This document shows, piece after piece, positions 36,704 through 45,937 of a DNA stretch of 64,000 nt (its first letter is position 1; every line of letters starts with the position of its first letter). The position numbers were made by a program, and so were the translations under genes. Source of the stretch: Nesterenkonia populi (GTDB taxonomy: Bacteria; Actinomycetota; Actinomycetes; Actinomycetales; Micrococcaceae); NCBI RefSeq assembly GCF_007994735.1, contig NZ_VOIL01000001.1, positions 2,473,626 to 2,537,625 of the forward strand, given 5' to 3'. The notes beneath the pieces were generated by a model. It ran no database searches. It was not told where the DNA came from and saw only the letters and a list, made by a program, of their open reading frames with translations.

Positions 36704-37572
36704 TAGCGTTGGAGCACGTATGTCCCGTCGCGCAGAATTCCGCGGATTTGCCATCCCGCTTCCATGAGGGGGTACATAGTCTCGCGCAGCGCCTGCCGCC
36801 ACTGCACGGAAACCGTCGAGCACTGCGCGCGCATACCCTCAATGTCACGTGGTACGCGTAGTCCGACCATGCCTTCAGCAACGGTACGGAGATCTTCAGA
36901 TGTGCGCACTGGGGCTCCGTCTTCCCCAATATCGAGATGACGCACGATGCGCGATGCACTTTCTAACGCGTCTCCCAGCGGCCGGACAGGCCGACCCAGG
37001 TGCCAGCGGATCAGAGCCCGGTCGCTGCCGTGACCGGAGTTGGTAGCGTCGCGCATCGTCCCATAGAAGTTAGGTAGATACTCCTCCAGTTGTGCGCCGA
37101 GTCTGTTGAGATTGAAGCCAGCGTTGCGCAAGATCAGCGGGTCGAAGGTCCACTCCAACGTAGTGACGCCGCGTTGGAGGCACCACGCTCGCTGGTGCAG
37201 CTTCATGGCCGTTCCCACTCCTTTGCCCTTAGCCGAAGCCGAGACACCAGCGATGTGGGAATGCATCCTTCCGGCCGCCGGGGCCCCGAAGAACCCTGCA
37301 GTGACGCCTACCATCTGCTGGTCTAGGTACGCGCCAGCGACGTAGTTGCCCGCGTGCCCAAGGGCGATCAGGAGACCTGGCTCCACCGGAGCAGCTCCCC
37401 CACTGTCATCGTTCCAGATGCAATCAAGCAGCTCGGCGGCGGTTGCGCATTGCTGCGGGGTCCTCAATTCAGTCATGACCACCCCGGCTTGCCGGGCTGT
37501 TTGGTCTGCGAGAGTGTGGGCTGCGAAAATCACATGCTGCGGCACGACGTCAACAACCGAGTCCTTCGACAT
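36703..37572 (-). CDS. COG3375-type GNAT acyltransferase, module A
   Basis: A 289-residue GNAT-superfamily protein. The acyl-CoA-binding area reads MHSHIAGVSASAKGKGVGTA MKLHQRAWCL, followed by TLEWTFDPLILRNAGFNLNR, LGA and FYGTMRDATNSGHGSDRALI RW. This is the pattern of COG3375 acetyltransferases. Family members encoded with N-succinylamino-acid racemases and M20 deacylases transfer succinyl from succinyl-CoA to D-amino acids. Its ATG abuts the TAG of the M20 gene, so the two are coupled. A paralogue is encoded at 52222-53037. The acyl donor and acceptor are inferred from context. Confidence 0.8.
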   Translation of the reverse strand: MSKDSVVDVVPQHVIFAAHTLADQTARQAGVVMTELRTPQQCATAAELLDCIWNDDSGGAAPVEPGLLIALGHAGNYVAGAYLDQQMVGVTAGFFGAPAAGRMHSHIAGVSASAKGKGVGTAMKLHQRAWCLQRGVTTLEWTFDPLILRNAGFNLNRLGAQLEEYLPNFYGTMRDATNSGHGSDRALIRWHLGRPVRPLGDALESASRIVRHLDIGEDGAPVRTSEDLRTVAEGMVGLRVPRDIEGMRAQCSTVSVQWRQALRETMYPLMEAGWQIRGILRDGTYVLQR

Positions 37573-38745
37573 CTACTCAGACCCTCCCAGCACAGAACGG
37601 ATCATGCCGGCCAGCAGCGCGGTGCGCGGCGGGATCTGAGCTATGATCACATGCTCGTGCTCAGCGTGAGCACCGTCGCCAGCCGCACCCATCCCATCCA
37701 ACGTGGGTATCCCGGCGCCGGCTGTGAAGTTCCCGTCGGACCCCCCGCCGACTTCGGCGGATTCGGGGCGGTCCACGCCCAGCTCATCGGCCACCGAGAC
37801 TGCCCGCTCGAAAAGGTCTTGCGCTGCGCTGCACGGCATTGGCGGACGGTTGATACCACCATGCACGGTGACTGCGGCCCCGGGGACGTCTGAGTTTAGG
37901 CTGTGCAGAGCCTGGTCGACTCGTTCCTGTTCAGCGATGGTGACAGCACGAACATCCACGGCAACCTTTCCTCGGTCAGGCACGGTGTTCTGCGTGGAGC
38001 CCCCCGAGAAGACCGTTGGAGTCACGGTCGTCCCGAGGGTGGGTTTCGCCAATGCTGCGATCTGAGGAAGCAGCATGCCAAGAGCGACACCTGCGTTGAC
38101 ACCTTTTTCCGGCTCCAGCCCAGCGTGAGCCGCCTTGCCCTTTACTTCGACCTGGTAAATGCTGGTGCCCTTCCTTGCCACCTTCAGAGCACCCTCTGCC
38201 GCAGCCTCAAGAACCAATACGGCCTCCGCTTCAGCGGTTTCTTCCAGGATAAGCTGGGAGGAAGTGGTCGAGCCGACCTCTTCATCTCCGGTGATCAAGA
38301 TGCTCAAGCCTTCCAGATTTTGCCCAGTCTCGGCCAGAATACTAGTAGCATGGATAGACATGACTAGCCCCGTGAGCATGTCAAAGACGCCGGGACCACG
38401 TAGTAACCCGTTTTGGGCTGAGAACGGGATACGGTCCAGCGTCCCGCGGGGCCACACCGTATCCTGGTGGGTGAGTAGCACTACTTTCGGTGCCAACGCA
38501 CCGAAGCGCACCCGAACGTGCGTTACACCGTCGATGACGATAGTTTCGGGCTCGGCTCCAATCCGCTCATTCAGCAGGTCAACGATATCGCGGGCGCCCT
38601 GCGCCACAGCGGTGTGATCCGACGACGGCGTCTCAGTCTCCACTAGCCGCCTGGTATCAGCGATCATAATGTACAGGCGTTGTGACGCGGCCTCAGTGAG
38701 CTCTACCGCGTGATCAGTGAAATCGGCAGATGGAACGCTATACAT
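37573..38745 (-). CDS. M20-family peptidase/deacylase (carboxypeptidase G2-like), module A
   Basis: A 390-residue M20 metallohydrolase. The active site shows LLTHQDTVWPRGTL (His and catalytic Asp), GVFDML (bridging Asp), ILITGDEEVGS (catalytic Glu and zinc Glu), LVLEAA and the last zinc ligand in DGAHAEHEHV. The dimerisation domain lies at about 185-295 (VEVKGKAAHAGLEPEKGVNA). No signal peptide is seen, so it acts in the cytoplasm. In this operon it most likely removes the N-acyl group from N-acyl-L-amino acids made by the racemase; a dipeptidase role is the alternative. Confidence 0.85.
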   Translation of the reverse strand: MYSVPSADFTDHAVELTEAASQRLYIMIADTRRLVETETPSSDHTAVAQGARDIVDLLNERIGAEPETIVIDGVTHVRVRFGALAPKVVLLTHQDTVWPRGTLDRIPFSAQNGLLRGPGVFDMLTGLVMSIHATSILAETGQNLEGLSILITGDEEVGSTTSSQLILEETAEAEAVLVLEAAAEGALKVARKGTSIYQVEVKGKAAHAGLEPEKGVNAGVALGMLLPQIAALAKPTLGTTVTPTVFSGGSTQNTVPDRGKVAVDVRAVTIAEQERVDQALHSLNSDVPGAAVTVHGGINRPPMPCSAAQDLFERAVSVADELGVDRPESAEVGGGSDGNFTAGAGIPTLDGMGAAGDGAHAEHEHVIIAQIPPRTALLAGMIRSVLGGSE

Positions 38746-39161
38746 ACGAGTGTCAACCGACCTTTCGCTTGTAACAGAGTCTGTGTTGCTCGAGGAGCGC
38801 CCCGGCGGGCCGCTCCTCGAGCAACATCAGCCCTCACTTTCGGAGAATGTGTCCTACCGTCCGGTGAAGGCCCTGCGGTCCGCCGCTAGGCGACTGCGAC
38901 ATCCGGGCCGACCACTGCTTTTCCAGGTCCCCACCCGGGCGCCAACCAACTCGCTGCGTACCCGCAAGGAACCAGCCTTCGTTGCGTCTCGGGCTCTTCG
39001 TTGGCGGCCCACGCCGGCAGCACCCGGCTCCGAGGTCCAACGAAGTGGTCGCCACGCGGCGCAGATCGTCAACTCCGGACCCGGGATCGTGGCACGAGCG
39101 AGGGGTAGCATCAGCGCGACTTGGTCGGCGCTGGGCATTCGTCGCTCCTTGTTCGACACGG
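38746..39161. other. Intra-operon gap between binding protein and M20 genes
   Basis: This 416-base gap breaks an otherwise compact operon. It contains the 15-bp inverted repeat at 38785-38825 and overlapping low-complexity open frames on both strands. A minus-strand frame starts MSNKERRMPSADQVALMLPL right after the binding-protein stop, but its remainder is Arg/Ser-rich and unconvincing. I recognise no gene. Confidence 0.45.
38785..38825 (-). terminator. 15-bp perfect inverted repeat downstream of the binding-protein gene
   Basis: GTTGCTCGAGGAGCG (38785-38799) is the exact reverse complement of CGCTCCTCGAGCAAC (38811-38825), with an 11-base loop. It lies 336 bases after the binding-protein stop and 40 before the M20 start. 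It may be an attenuator or RNA stabiliser that lets binding-protein mRNA exceed that of the downstream enzymes. No U-tract follows. Confidence 0.5.
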
Positions 39162-40730
39162 TTACTGGCCGGATTCGCGGGTGTTGTAGAAGATGTCTCC
39201 GGGGAGGGGTTCATACTCATACCCCTCCAAGTCAGCACGCATGCCGGTCACCGTGAACTTGTCACCAAACTTGACTATCGGGAGGTAGTCATAGAAGGCT
39301 CGCTGCAGCTCTTCGGCACCCTCTAACGCCTCCTCTTCGTCATGTGCGGTACTGATATGGTCGAGAGCGGCATCGATTTCATCGCTGTCGGTCCAACCGG
39401 GCCAGTTCTCGTAGAGAAAAACGAAACCGACCGGAACCGTTGTCGGCGCGAAGCCTGTGATGAAGATGTCGTAGGCTTCCGGATCGTCGCGATCCTGCAA
39501 CACGGTGGCCCAGTCGGTAACGATCAGTTCCACGTCAAGGCCAGCGTCCTCGAGTTGCTGTTGCATGGGCACGGCAGCGTTGTAGTGATCCATGTACTCA
39601 CGGGTGGTGAGGATCCGTACGGTCTCTCCATCGTACCCAGCCTCTTCAAGTAGATCTTCAACAACCGAAGGGTCATCGTTCTCAAACAGTTCCTGCCCCA
39701 CATCGGAGTGCCAATCGGAGTCCTCGGGCATCAGAGCTGCGTTGGTGTTGTAGAACTCCTCAGAAACGAAGGCCGACTGCTGAAGCGCCTCGGCATCTAT
39801 CGCGGCCAGCACGGCCTGCCGCATGGTCTCATCTGCCATCAGGCCTTCTTGCTTGTTGAAGACTGCCCCGTTGAAGCCCTGCTCTCCCGCGACTAGGTCA
39901 ACGCTGTCATCGTCCTCGAGCATCTCCACGTTATCCAATGGCAGAGCGTTGGCGGCGTCGTACTCACCTGACTGCAGGCCGGAGAGCCGCGTGGATGAGT
40001 CGGTCACAATGTGGAAGTAGATGGTGTCGAAATAAGGATCCTTTTCCCCGGCGGTGCCGCTGGCTTCGCCCTCAGGGGACTCGTAGTCTTCGAAGCGGTC
40101 TAACTGTATGTATTGGTCAGTGGACCACTCACTCATCTCATAGGGACCGGTGCCGACGTATTCTTCGACACCCTCTTCGGGCGCGTCCTGGATGATCTCT
40201 GCCGGCATGATCATCGGCAGCTGCGCCTGGTCGGCCAGCAGCTCCACTGCAATGTACATCGGTTCAGGAAGAGTTACAGTGACCTCTCCATCCTCGTCAG
40301 CAGTGACGTCAGCTTCGGAAAAGAAACTCTGACCCACACTGGAACGTTCCATCCAGGACTGCAGGGAGGCGACGACGTCTTCGGCCTCCATCTCAGTGCC
40401 ATCGTGGAACATTACTCCCTGGCGTAGAGTGAACGTGATGTCCAGTCCATCGTCTGAGACTTCGTAGTCTTCCGCGAGTACGGTCTGGACCTCACCATCG
40501 GCATCGAGGGTAACTAGCGGTTCGAAGAAGTTCCGTGAGATGTCACGAGTTGCAGTAGCCGTGCTGACCGTGGGATCCAGGGTGGGTGGCTGAGCGTTCC
40601 AAGCAATGTCGAACTCCCCCCCGACTTCGACGTCGGCTCCGTCGCCCTCCTCGGGGGCTCCGTCCCCGCCGCAGGCGCTCAGCGCCAGTGTGAAAACTGT
40701 ACCAGTGGCAAATAATTGACTTTTCTTCAT
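39162..40730 (-). CDS. ABC transporter substrate-binding lipoprotein, family 5 (peptide type)
   Basis: A 522-residue SBP_bac_5 protein. The signal peptide MKKSQLFATGTVFTLALSAC has a lipobox at LSAC, followed by an acidic linker. The family pattern is clear: NAQPPTLDPTVSTATATRDI, FTLRQGVMFHDGTEMEAEDV and VGTGPYEMSEWSTDQYIQLD. It delivers oligopeptides or similar ligands to the permeases encoded at 47151-49201. AAAGGA before ATG 40730 decides the start. Within the operon it is separated from the permease genes by the amidohydrolase, amidase and racemase genes. Confidence 0.92.
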   Translation of the reverse strand: MKKSQLFATGTVFTLALSACGGDGAPEEGDGADVEVGGEFDIAWNAQPPTLDPTVSTATATRDISRNFFEPLVTLDADGEVQTVLAEDYEVSDDGLDITFTLRQGVMFHDGTEMEAEDVVASLQSWMERSSVGQSFFSEADVTADEDGEVTVTLPEPMYIAVELLADQAQLPMIMPAEIIQDAPEEGVEEYVGTGPYEMSEWSTDQYIQLDRFEDYESPEGEASGTAGEKDPYFDTIYFHIVTDSSTRLSGLQSGEYDAANALPLDNVEMLEDDDSVDLVAGEQGFNGAVFNKQEGLMADETMRQAVLAAIDAEALQQSAFVSEEFYNTNAALMPEDSDWHSDVGQELFENDDPSVVEDLLEEAGYDGETVRILTTREYMDHYNAAVPMQQQLEDAGLDVELIVTDWATVLQDRDDPEAYDIFITGFAPTTVPVGFVFLYENWPGWTDSDEIDAALDHISTAHDEEEALEGAEELQRAFYDYLPIVKFGDKFTVTGMRADLEGYEYEPLPGDIFYNTRESGQ

Positions 40731-40768
40731 GGTGATTCCTTTCCTTATTCGAGGCATACGAATGAGTT

Positions 40769-42292
40769 CTAGGTTGACGTGCTGACAAAAACGGGCTGAC
40801 CAGGTCGTTGCTCAGGTAGCAGTTCCCCACCGCTGACCACCGCGGTACCACCCACCAGCACGTGCTCGATCCCTTTGCTGGGGGTCACGGGGGCGAAGCT
40901 GGTATTGGGTTCCAAGCGCTGAAGATCAAAAATCACAACGTCGGCGTCAGCACCGACTCCCAAATGGCCCTTACGCTCCATGGCCGGGACCGATGAGCGC
41001 AGAATCCGTGCTGGCAAGGCAGAGGAACGGTCGATGACCTCGCTGAGACCCAGGGTTCCGGTGTCGCGGTGCAACCAGGAGAGAGCACGCACATAGCAAG
41101 AGGTGGTGCGTGGATGGACGGTGATGCCTTCGCTGGGTAACGGCCACTGGCTCAGGTCCAAGCCGGAGCGGTCGGCGGCCTGGTCTAGGGGTTGGACCAC
41201 CATCGCGTCAGAAGCGAAGGCAGCTCCCTGTAGTGAAACCGCCTGCTTCAGCTGTTCCAGCTGAGCGGGCTCGCGCTCATCGTAGTAACGGATGAGACAG
41301 AGCCCGCCCGGATCCTCCGCGCGTAGCCGGCGGAGACGTTCAAAGCTGGCCACCTCTTCCCCGGTCTTCAAATAGGTGATGGTGCTGGCGGGAGTGTTGG
41401 TGGCCTGCAGGCTTTCCGGGGAGAGGAACTCGGCTCCGATCACAGTGGAGGCCAGCCCGAAAGGGTAGGACTCAGTCGTGAAAGGCAGGCCTTCGGCCTG
41501 CGCTTCAGAAATCAACTGGGCGGACTCTTCAACCATAGAAGCGTTGGAGCTGGCGAAGTGGCACAAATGTACTTGGGCTCCCGTGGTGCGGCTGAGCTCC
41601 AGGAGTTCGGAGACCCCCTCCACCGGAGTGTGGTCGGGAACTCTTGCGCCCCAGCGCATATGGACGAACAACGGGACCTGGCGCTTCATCGCGAGCTTAC
41701 CCAGAGCGTGCAGTTCCTCCGATGATGTGCGGGGAGCGTAGCCCAGCAGCACCCCGATGCCGATGGCACCAGCGTCTAGCTGCTCTTCAACCAAACCAAG
41801 AATCTGCTGCAGTTCTTCGGCCGTGGCGGGCTCCCTCCAGTGGGCACCCCCTTGGATGGCAGAGAAGGCATCGAGAGGGAGTGCTGAGAGTCCAGCTACG
41901 GCATTTTCGTCGAACTGTTCCTTAATGATTGCGCGGCTGTAGAGCCACCCAGCTGAGTAGCCGTAGTGCAGCGGGCGGCCCTCACTATTGGACCAGTCGT
42001 AGGACTTCGATACCGGCGCGGCCCCGCCTTCAAGTTCCAGCGAAGTGGTCACTCCATCTAAGGCCTGCAGACGATGACCGGCCAGGTCTTGGGCATGGCT
42101 ATGCAGGTCGATGAACCCAGGAGCTACGATCTTGCCCCGGACATCGATCACCGACTGAGCTTCGGGTGTCCCCTCACCTACGTAGGCGATCTTGTCGCCG
42201 ACGATGCCGATGTTCACCTCCACGTCAATGGCATTCTCCGGGTCGATCACCCGTCCGCCAGTGATCAGCACATCACACAGGGGAAAGTCCAT
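40769..42292 (-). CDS. N-acyl-D-amino-acid deacylase (D-aminoacylase) family amidohydrolase
   Basis: A 507-residue amidohydrolase-superfamily enzyme of the COG3653 type. Seen are DVLITGGRVIDPENAIDVEV and the metal motif APGFIDLHSHAQDLAGHRLQ (HxH). The D-aminoacylase-like GVTTSLELEGGAAPVSKSYD follows, then VHMRWGARVPDH, QVHLCHFASS and the C-terminal sandwich KGHLGVGADADVVIFDLQRL. Related enzymes hydrolyse N-acyl-D-amino acids or D-residue dipeptides. No signal peptide is visible, so it probably acts on imported substrates. The gene lies between amidase and binding-protein genes in the scavenging operon. Confidence 0.85.
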   Translation of the reverse strand: MDFPLCDVLITGGRVIDPENAIDVEVNIGIVGDKIAYVGEGTPEAQSVIDVRGKIVAPGFIDLHSHAQDLAGHRLQALDGVTTSLELEGGAAPVSKSYDWSNSEGRPLHYGYSAGWLYSRAIIKEQFDENAVAGLSALPLDAFSAIQGGAHWREPATAEELQQILGLVEEQLDAGAIGIGVLLGYAPRTSSEELHALGKLAMKRQVPLFVHMRWGARVPDHTPVEGVSELLELSRTTGAQVHLCHFASSNASMVEESAQLISEAQAEGLPFTTESYPFGLASTVIGAEFLSPESLQATNTPASTITYLKTGEEVASFERLRRLRAEDPGGLCLIRYYDEREPAQLEQLKQAVSLQGAAFASDAMVVQPLDQAADRSGLDLSQWPLPSEGITVHPRTTSCYVRALSWLHRDTGTLGLSEVIDRSSALPARILRSSVPAMERKGHLGVGADADVVIFDLQRLEPNTSFAPVTPSKGIEHVLVGGTAVVSGGELLPEQRPGQPVFVSTST

Positions 42293-42356
42293 AGTGTATT
42301 AATCCTTCTTGTTTGTCGGTAGCTCGTGAACTGCTCTGAGGGGGCGCTGCCAAACC

Positions 42357-43850
42357 TCAGAGGATTTCGGGAAAGCGTTCCTGGGGCACGGAAAAGTCAG
42401 TCTGCGGCGCCTCTACGCTGGATCCGCAGATCGCCTCGATCCGCTTGGCATACTCCAGAAGAGCCGCCTCGCTGCGGTAGCGCCCCACGATCTGCAGTCC
42501 CACCGGATGGCCTTCGGCGGTGAAACCTACAGGCACCGAGATCGCAGGGTGGCTGGTGAGGCTTATTGCGCTGGGCAGGGCCATCCATTCCAGGTAGTCA
42601 GCCATCGCTGATGAACCGATCTGTCGGGGATAGCGCTGCCCGACCTCAAAGGGTGGTACCTGGCATGTCGGCGTAAGCAGGACATCGTAGTCGGTGAGGA
42701 ACTGCGCCATGCGTTGGAAATTGATGCCTTGAACCCGATGAGCCTTCGATGCCTGCACCCCCGTGACCCTGCGTCCCACTTCTACGTTCCACCGGGCGTC
42801 CTCCTTCAGCTTCTCGGGATGCATTAGCGCCAACGGGCCAAGGGTGGCTAGCACCTGCAGTCCCCGCAGGGCGCAGAAGGCCTCGTGGGCCCCTGAGAGG
42901 TCAGGGTGCGCCGACTCGACCCTCATCTCTGTCTCGGTCTCAGCCAGCTGAGAGATGACTGGTTCCAAGACCTCCAGTACGCTTGTTTCCACTGGAAAGC
43001 TCCCGCTGAAGTCCGGTGTCCAGGCCACTCGTAACCTCTGTTTTCCAATACGGTCGCCGGGGGGGGATCCAGCCACGTCGAGGTAGCGCGTCGGATCCTC
43101 ATCAACGCTGAACGGATCGCGGAGGTCGTTGCCAATCATGGTGCTCATAAGCAGCGCAGTGTCGCGCACGGTCCGGGCCATCGGCCCTTTGACTGAGAGC
43201 GTGCTGTATGGAAAATCCGCCGGAACATTTGGCACTTTCCCCAGAGAAGGCCGTAGTCCGACCACGTTGCAGAAAGATGCGGGATTGCGCAGCGAGCCGC
43301 CTGTGTCGCTGCCATCAGCAATGGGTAGCATGCGTGTAGCCACGGCAGCCGCCGCACCGCCGGAGCTTCCTCCCGCGGTGCGTGCCAGATCGTAAGGATT
43401 GCGGGTTGCCCCGTAGACCGAGTTGAAGGTGTGCGAACCCAAGCCGAACTCGGGAGTGTTGGTCTTACCGATCATTACTGCCCCGGCTGCTCGCATACGA
43501 CTGACGAAGAGTGCGTCGGCCCCGGCAACTCGGTCGGCAAAGATCGGGGAGCCCTGGGTGTAGCGGAACCCTGCAGTCGGTGCGAGGTCTTTTACCGCCA
43601 CCGGCAGACCTGCAAGAGGAAGGTTGCTGCGCGCCTGATCAGGCTGGGCGTCGATTGCGCGAGCCTGCTCCAGCGCAGTATGGGCCTGGAGGTCCTGGAC
43701 AGCGTTGACAGCAGGGTTAACCTCAGCGATGCGGTCCAGGTGCGCCTGGGTCACCTCCACGGCGCCGAGTGTCCCGGAGCGAACGTCGGCAGCTAACTCA
43801 CACGCACTGCGGTGGGTCAAGGCTGCAGTAGTCTCGGGGGTTGCAGACAT
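42357..43850 (-). CDS. Amidase-signature family amidase
   Basis: A 497-residue amidase with the Ser-cisSer-Lys triad: Lys in LPVAVKDLAPTAGFRYTQGS, the cis-Ser in GSDTGGSLRNPASF and the nucleophile in GSDTGGS with ARTAGGSSGGAAAAVATRML upstream. Such enzymes hydrolyse amides, including amino acid amides and small peptides. It is not a GatA, since no GatB or GatC neighbour exists and the context is catabolic. The ATG overlaps the racemase stop (TGATG). It may free amino acids from amidated or peptide substrates before or beside the D-aminoacylase. Confidence 0.88.
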   Translation of the reverse strand: MSATPETTAALTHRSACELAADVRSGTLGAVEVTQAHLDRIAEVNPAVNAVQDLQAHTALEQARAIDAQPDQARSNLPLAGLPVAVKDLAPTAGFRYTQGSPIFADRVAGADALFVSRMRAAGAVMIGKTNTPEFGLGSHTFNSVYGATRNPYDLARTAGGSSGGAAAAVATRMLPIADGSDTGGSLRNPASFCNVVGLRPSLGKVPNVPADFPYSTLSVKGPMARTVRDTALLMSTMIGNDLRDPFSVDEDPTRYLDVAGSPPGDRIGKQRLRVAWTPDFSGSFPVETSVLEVLEPVISQLAETETEMRVESAHPDLSGAHEAFCALRGLQVLATLGPLALMHPEKLKEDARWNVEVGRRVTGVQASKAHRVQGINFQRMAQFLTDYDVLLTPTCQVPPFEVGQRYPRQIGSSAMADYLEWMALPSAISLTSHPAISVPVGFTAEGHPVGLQIVGRYRSEAALLEYAKRIEAICGSSVEAPQTDFSVPQERFPEIL

Positions 43851-44965
43851 CAGGATACCCCGAGGTCGATGGAGAAGGACGAGGTAGTCAGCTGCTCCAA
43901 AAGCTCGCGTCGCACCCGGTAGCCGAGTCCCGCTACGGTGGGCACCTTGATCTGTCCGTTGTCCATCACCACTTCGGGTTCGATGATGTCTTCGGACCAG
44001 TAGCGGGAGGACGGTGCAGTGTCACCAGGCAGGTTGAATCCCTCCAGGGCGGCGATGGCGACGTTGTGGGCCCGCCCGATTCCGGTCTCCAGCATGCCGC
44101 CGCACCACAGGCCGATGCCAGCGTCATGACAGATTCTTTCGATCTTTTGGGATTCGGCAATTCCGCCGACTCGTCCAATCTTTACGTTAATGATCCGGCA
44201 GGAACCCAACTCGATGGCTTGGCGAGCGTCCTCGGCTGAATGGATGGATTCATCTAGGCAGATCGGTGTACGGATGCTGCTCTGCAGGTGTCGGTGGTCC
44301 ACGATGTCGTCGTGGGCCAGCGGCTGTTCAATCATCAGCAGGTTCAGCTCGTCAAGGGCGGCGAACAGCTCGACATCGTCAAGACTGTAGGCGGAGTTGG
44401 CATCAGCCATAATCGGGGTGTCAGGAAATTCGGCGCGCACCGCGCGCAAAAACTTGTCGTCGCGGCCCGGCGCGATTTTTATCTTCACGCGCTTGTAGCC
44501 AGCATCGGCGGCAGCGCCAACAGCTTCAATGAGCTCTGCTTCTGTCTCTTTGATCCCTATGCTGAGCCCGACGTCAACTGCGGATTTGTTGCCACCGAAG
44601 GACTCGGCCAGGGATAAGCTCTGCTTGGTAGCCCAGAGGTTCCAGACCGCCCCCTCAAGAGCCGCTTTAGCCATGTTGTTGCGTTTAAAGGGGCTGAGAA
44701 GCTCAGAGACCTGGAAGGGGTGGGATATGTCTTGGCCTCGCAGCGTGGGAATGATGAACTCTTCAAGAGCCACCGCAGCGGTGCTGGTCGCTTCTTCCGA
44801 GTAAAGCGGCAGCGCAATCGCCACACATTCGCCGTAACCGATGTCCCCGCCACTGTGGGCTTCGACGATTAACAGGTCCCGGTGAGTCTGGGTCGCAAAG
44901 CTGGTGGTGAAGGGCTCTAGCATTTCCATCTTCAGCCGGCGAACGGTAACGGATTCGAGCTTCAT
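43850..44965 (-). CDS. Enolase-superfamily N-acylamino acid racemase (NSAR/OSBS-like), module A
   Basis: A 371-residue mandelate racemase/muconate lactonizing-type protein. The acid/base lysines are in RVKIKIAPGRDDKF (KxK motif) and IINVKIGRVGG. The metal ligands are in IMADANSAYS (Asp), LMIEQPLAHDD (Glu) and ICLDESI (Asp). The capping domain starts LEPFTTSFATQTHRDLLIVE. This is the pattern of o-succinylbenzoate synthase/N-succinylamino acid racemase. As no menaquinone genes are nearby and GNAT plus M20 genes are, racemisation of N-acyl amino acids is the likelier role. A paralogue is at 53729-54859. Confidence 0.85.
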   Translation of the reverse strand: MKLESVTVRRLKMEMLEPFTTSFATQTHRDLLIVEAHSGGDIGYGECVAIALPLYSEEATSTAAVALEEFIIPTLRGQDISHPFQVSELLSPFKRNNMAKAALEGAVWNLWATKQSLSLAESFGGNKSAVDVGLSIGIKETEAELIEAVGAAADAGYKRVKIKIAPGRDDKFLRAVRAEFPDTPIMADANSAYSLDDVELFAALDELNLLMIEQPLAHDDIVDHRHLQSSIRTPICLDESIHSAEDARQAIELGSCRIINVKIGRVGGIAESQKIERICHDAGIGLWCGGMLETGIGRAHNVAIAALEGFNLPGDTAPSSRYWSEDIIEPEVVMDNGQIKVPTVAGLGYRVRRELLEQLTTSSFSIDLGVS

Positions 44966-45058
44966 AGTGGTGTCCTTGATCTGGCGGTTTACCTATGTAT
45001 GGCAGCGGGTTGGGCACGTGAGCTTTAGGTCTGGTGCAGGACCGCCCTGGAGACGCGA

Positions 45059-45937
45059 CTAAGTCAACCCGGCGGAAGCTGAGTATCGGCGGCTCTTTTC
45101 CTGCCGCTGGCTGGGGTGCTGGACCGGCACTGAGGACAGCAGCTTCTGCGTGTAGGAGTGTTGCGGGTCGGTATAGAGCGCGGCCGCGTTGTTCTCTTCG
45201 ACGAGTTCGCCGTTGAGCATTACCCCCACGCGGTCAGCCAGGTAGCGGACCACGCTCATGTCATGGGAGATGAACAGGTAAGTCAGGCCGCGTTCCCGCT
45301 GTAGCTTGCGCAATAAGTTGAGAACTTGGGCCTGGATGGAAACATCGAGGGCCGAGACCGGTTCGTCGCAGATCAGCACTTTAGGTTCGACCATCAGGGC
45401 ACGTGCGATGCCGATTCGCTGGCGTTGTCCTCCGGAGAACTCATGTGGGAACCGCTCAGCATGCTCTTCGGTGAAGCCCACGGCATTCAGCGACTCTTTA
45501 ACCCGTTCCCGGATCATCTTAGTGTTCTTCTCCCCAATGATCCGCAGTGCTTCTTCGAGGATGTGGCGCACGCGGCGTCGTGGGTTCAGCGAAGAGTGAG
45601 GATCCTGGAAGATTATCTGGATGTCTCGGCGTATCTGCATTGAATCTCTGGCGGTGGTGTCCATGACCTCCCCGGCGAGGGTGATCTCACCGGCGGTTGG
45701 GACAATCAGGCCCTGAAGTAGCCGGCCTGTGGTCGATTTACCCGATCCGGACTCTCCCACCAACCCATAGGTCTCACCCTTATAGAGATCCAGGTCTACC
45801 TTGTTAACCGCCCTTACACCTCCCTTTTTGAACCCCAACGGAGAGCGCGACACGAACTCTTTGACCAGGCCGCGGGCTGAGAGCAGAGGGGCGGGCCTCG
45901 GCGTGGACTCTGCTGCTGCCCAATTGGGTACCGTCAT
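45059..45937 (-). CDS. Oligopeptide ABC transporter ATPase (OppF/DppF-like)
   Basis: A 292-residue ATPase. Walker A is GLVGESGSGKSTTGR, the Q-loop region is IQIIFQDPHSSLNPRRRV, the ABC signature is EFSGGQRQRIGIARA, Walker B is VLICDEPVSALD and the switch His is in FISHDMSVV. The C-terminal Opp extension (DPQHSYTQKLLSSVP) is present. Its ATG overlaps the OppD-like gene stop by four bases (ATGA). It pairs with the other ATPase below the two permeases. Confidence 0.94.
   Translation of the reverse strand: MTVPNWAAAESTPRPAPLLSARGLVKEFVSRSPLGFKKGGVRAVNKVDLDLYKGETYGLVGESGSGKSTTGRLLQGLIVPTAGEITLAGEVMDTTARDSMQIRRDIQIIFQDPHSSLNPRRRVRHILEEALRIIGEKNTKMIRERVKESLNAVGFTEEHAERFPHEFSGGQRQRIGIARALMVEPKVLICDEPVSALDVSIQAQVLNLLRKLQRERGLTYLFISHDMSVVRYLADRVGVMLNGELVEENNAAALYTDPQHSYTQKLLSSVPVQHPSQRQEKSRRYSASAGLT

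Noticed and set aside
42357..43850. GatA subunit of the tRNA amidotransferase
   Set aside because: The amidase signature is shared, but no gatB or gatC is adjacent and the operon is catabolic.
43850..44965. MenC (o-succinylbenzoate synthase for menaquinone)
   Set aside because: The fold and motifs are shared, but there are no menaquinone genes nearby and a second paralogue plus GNAT and M20 genes favour N-acylamino acid racemisation.
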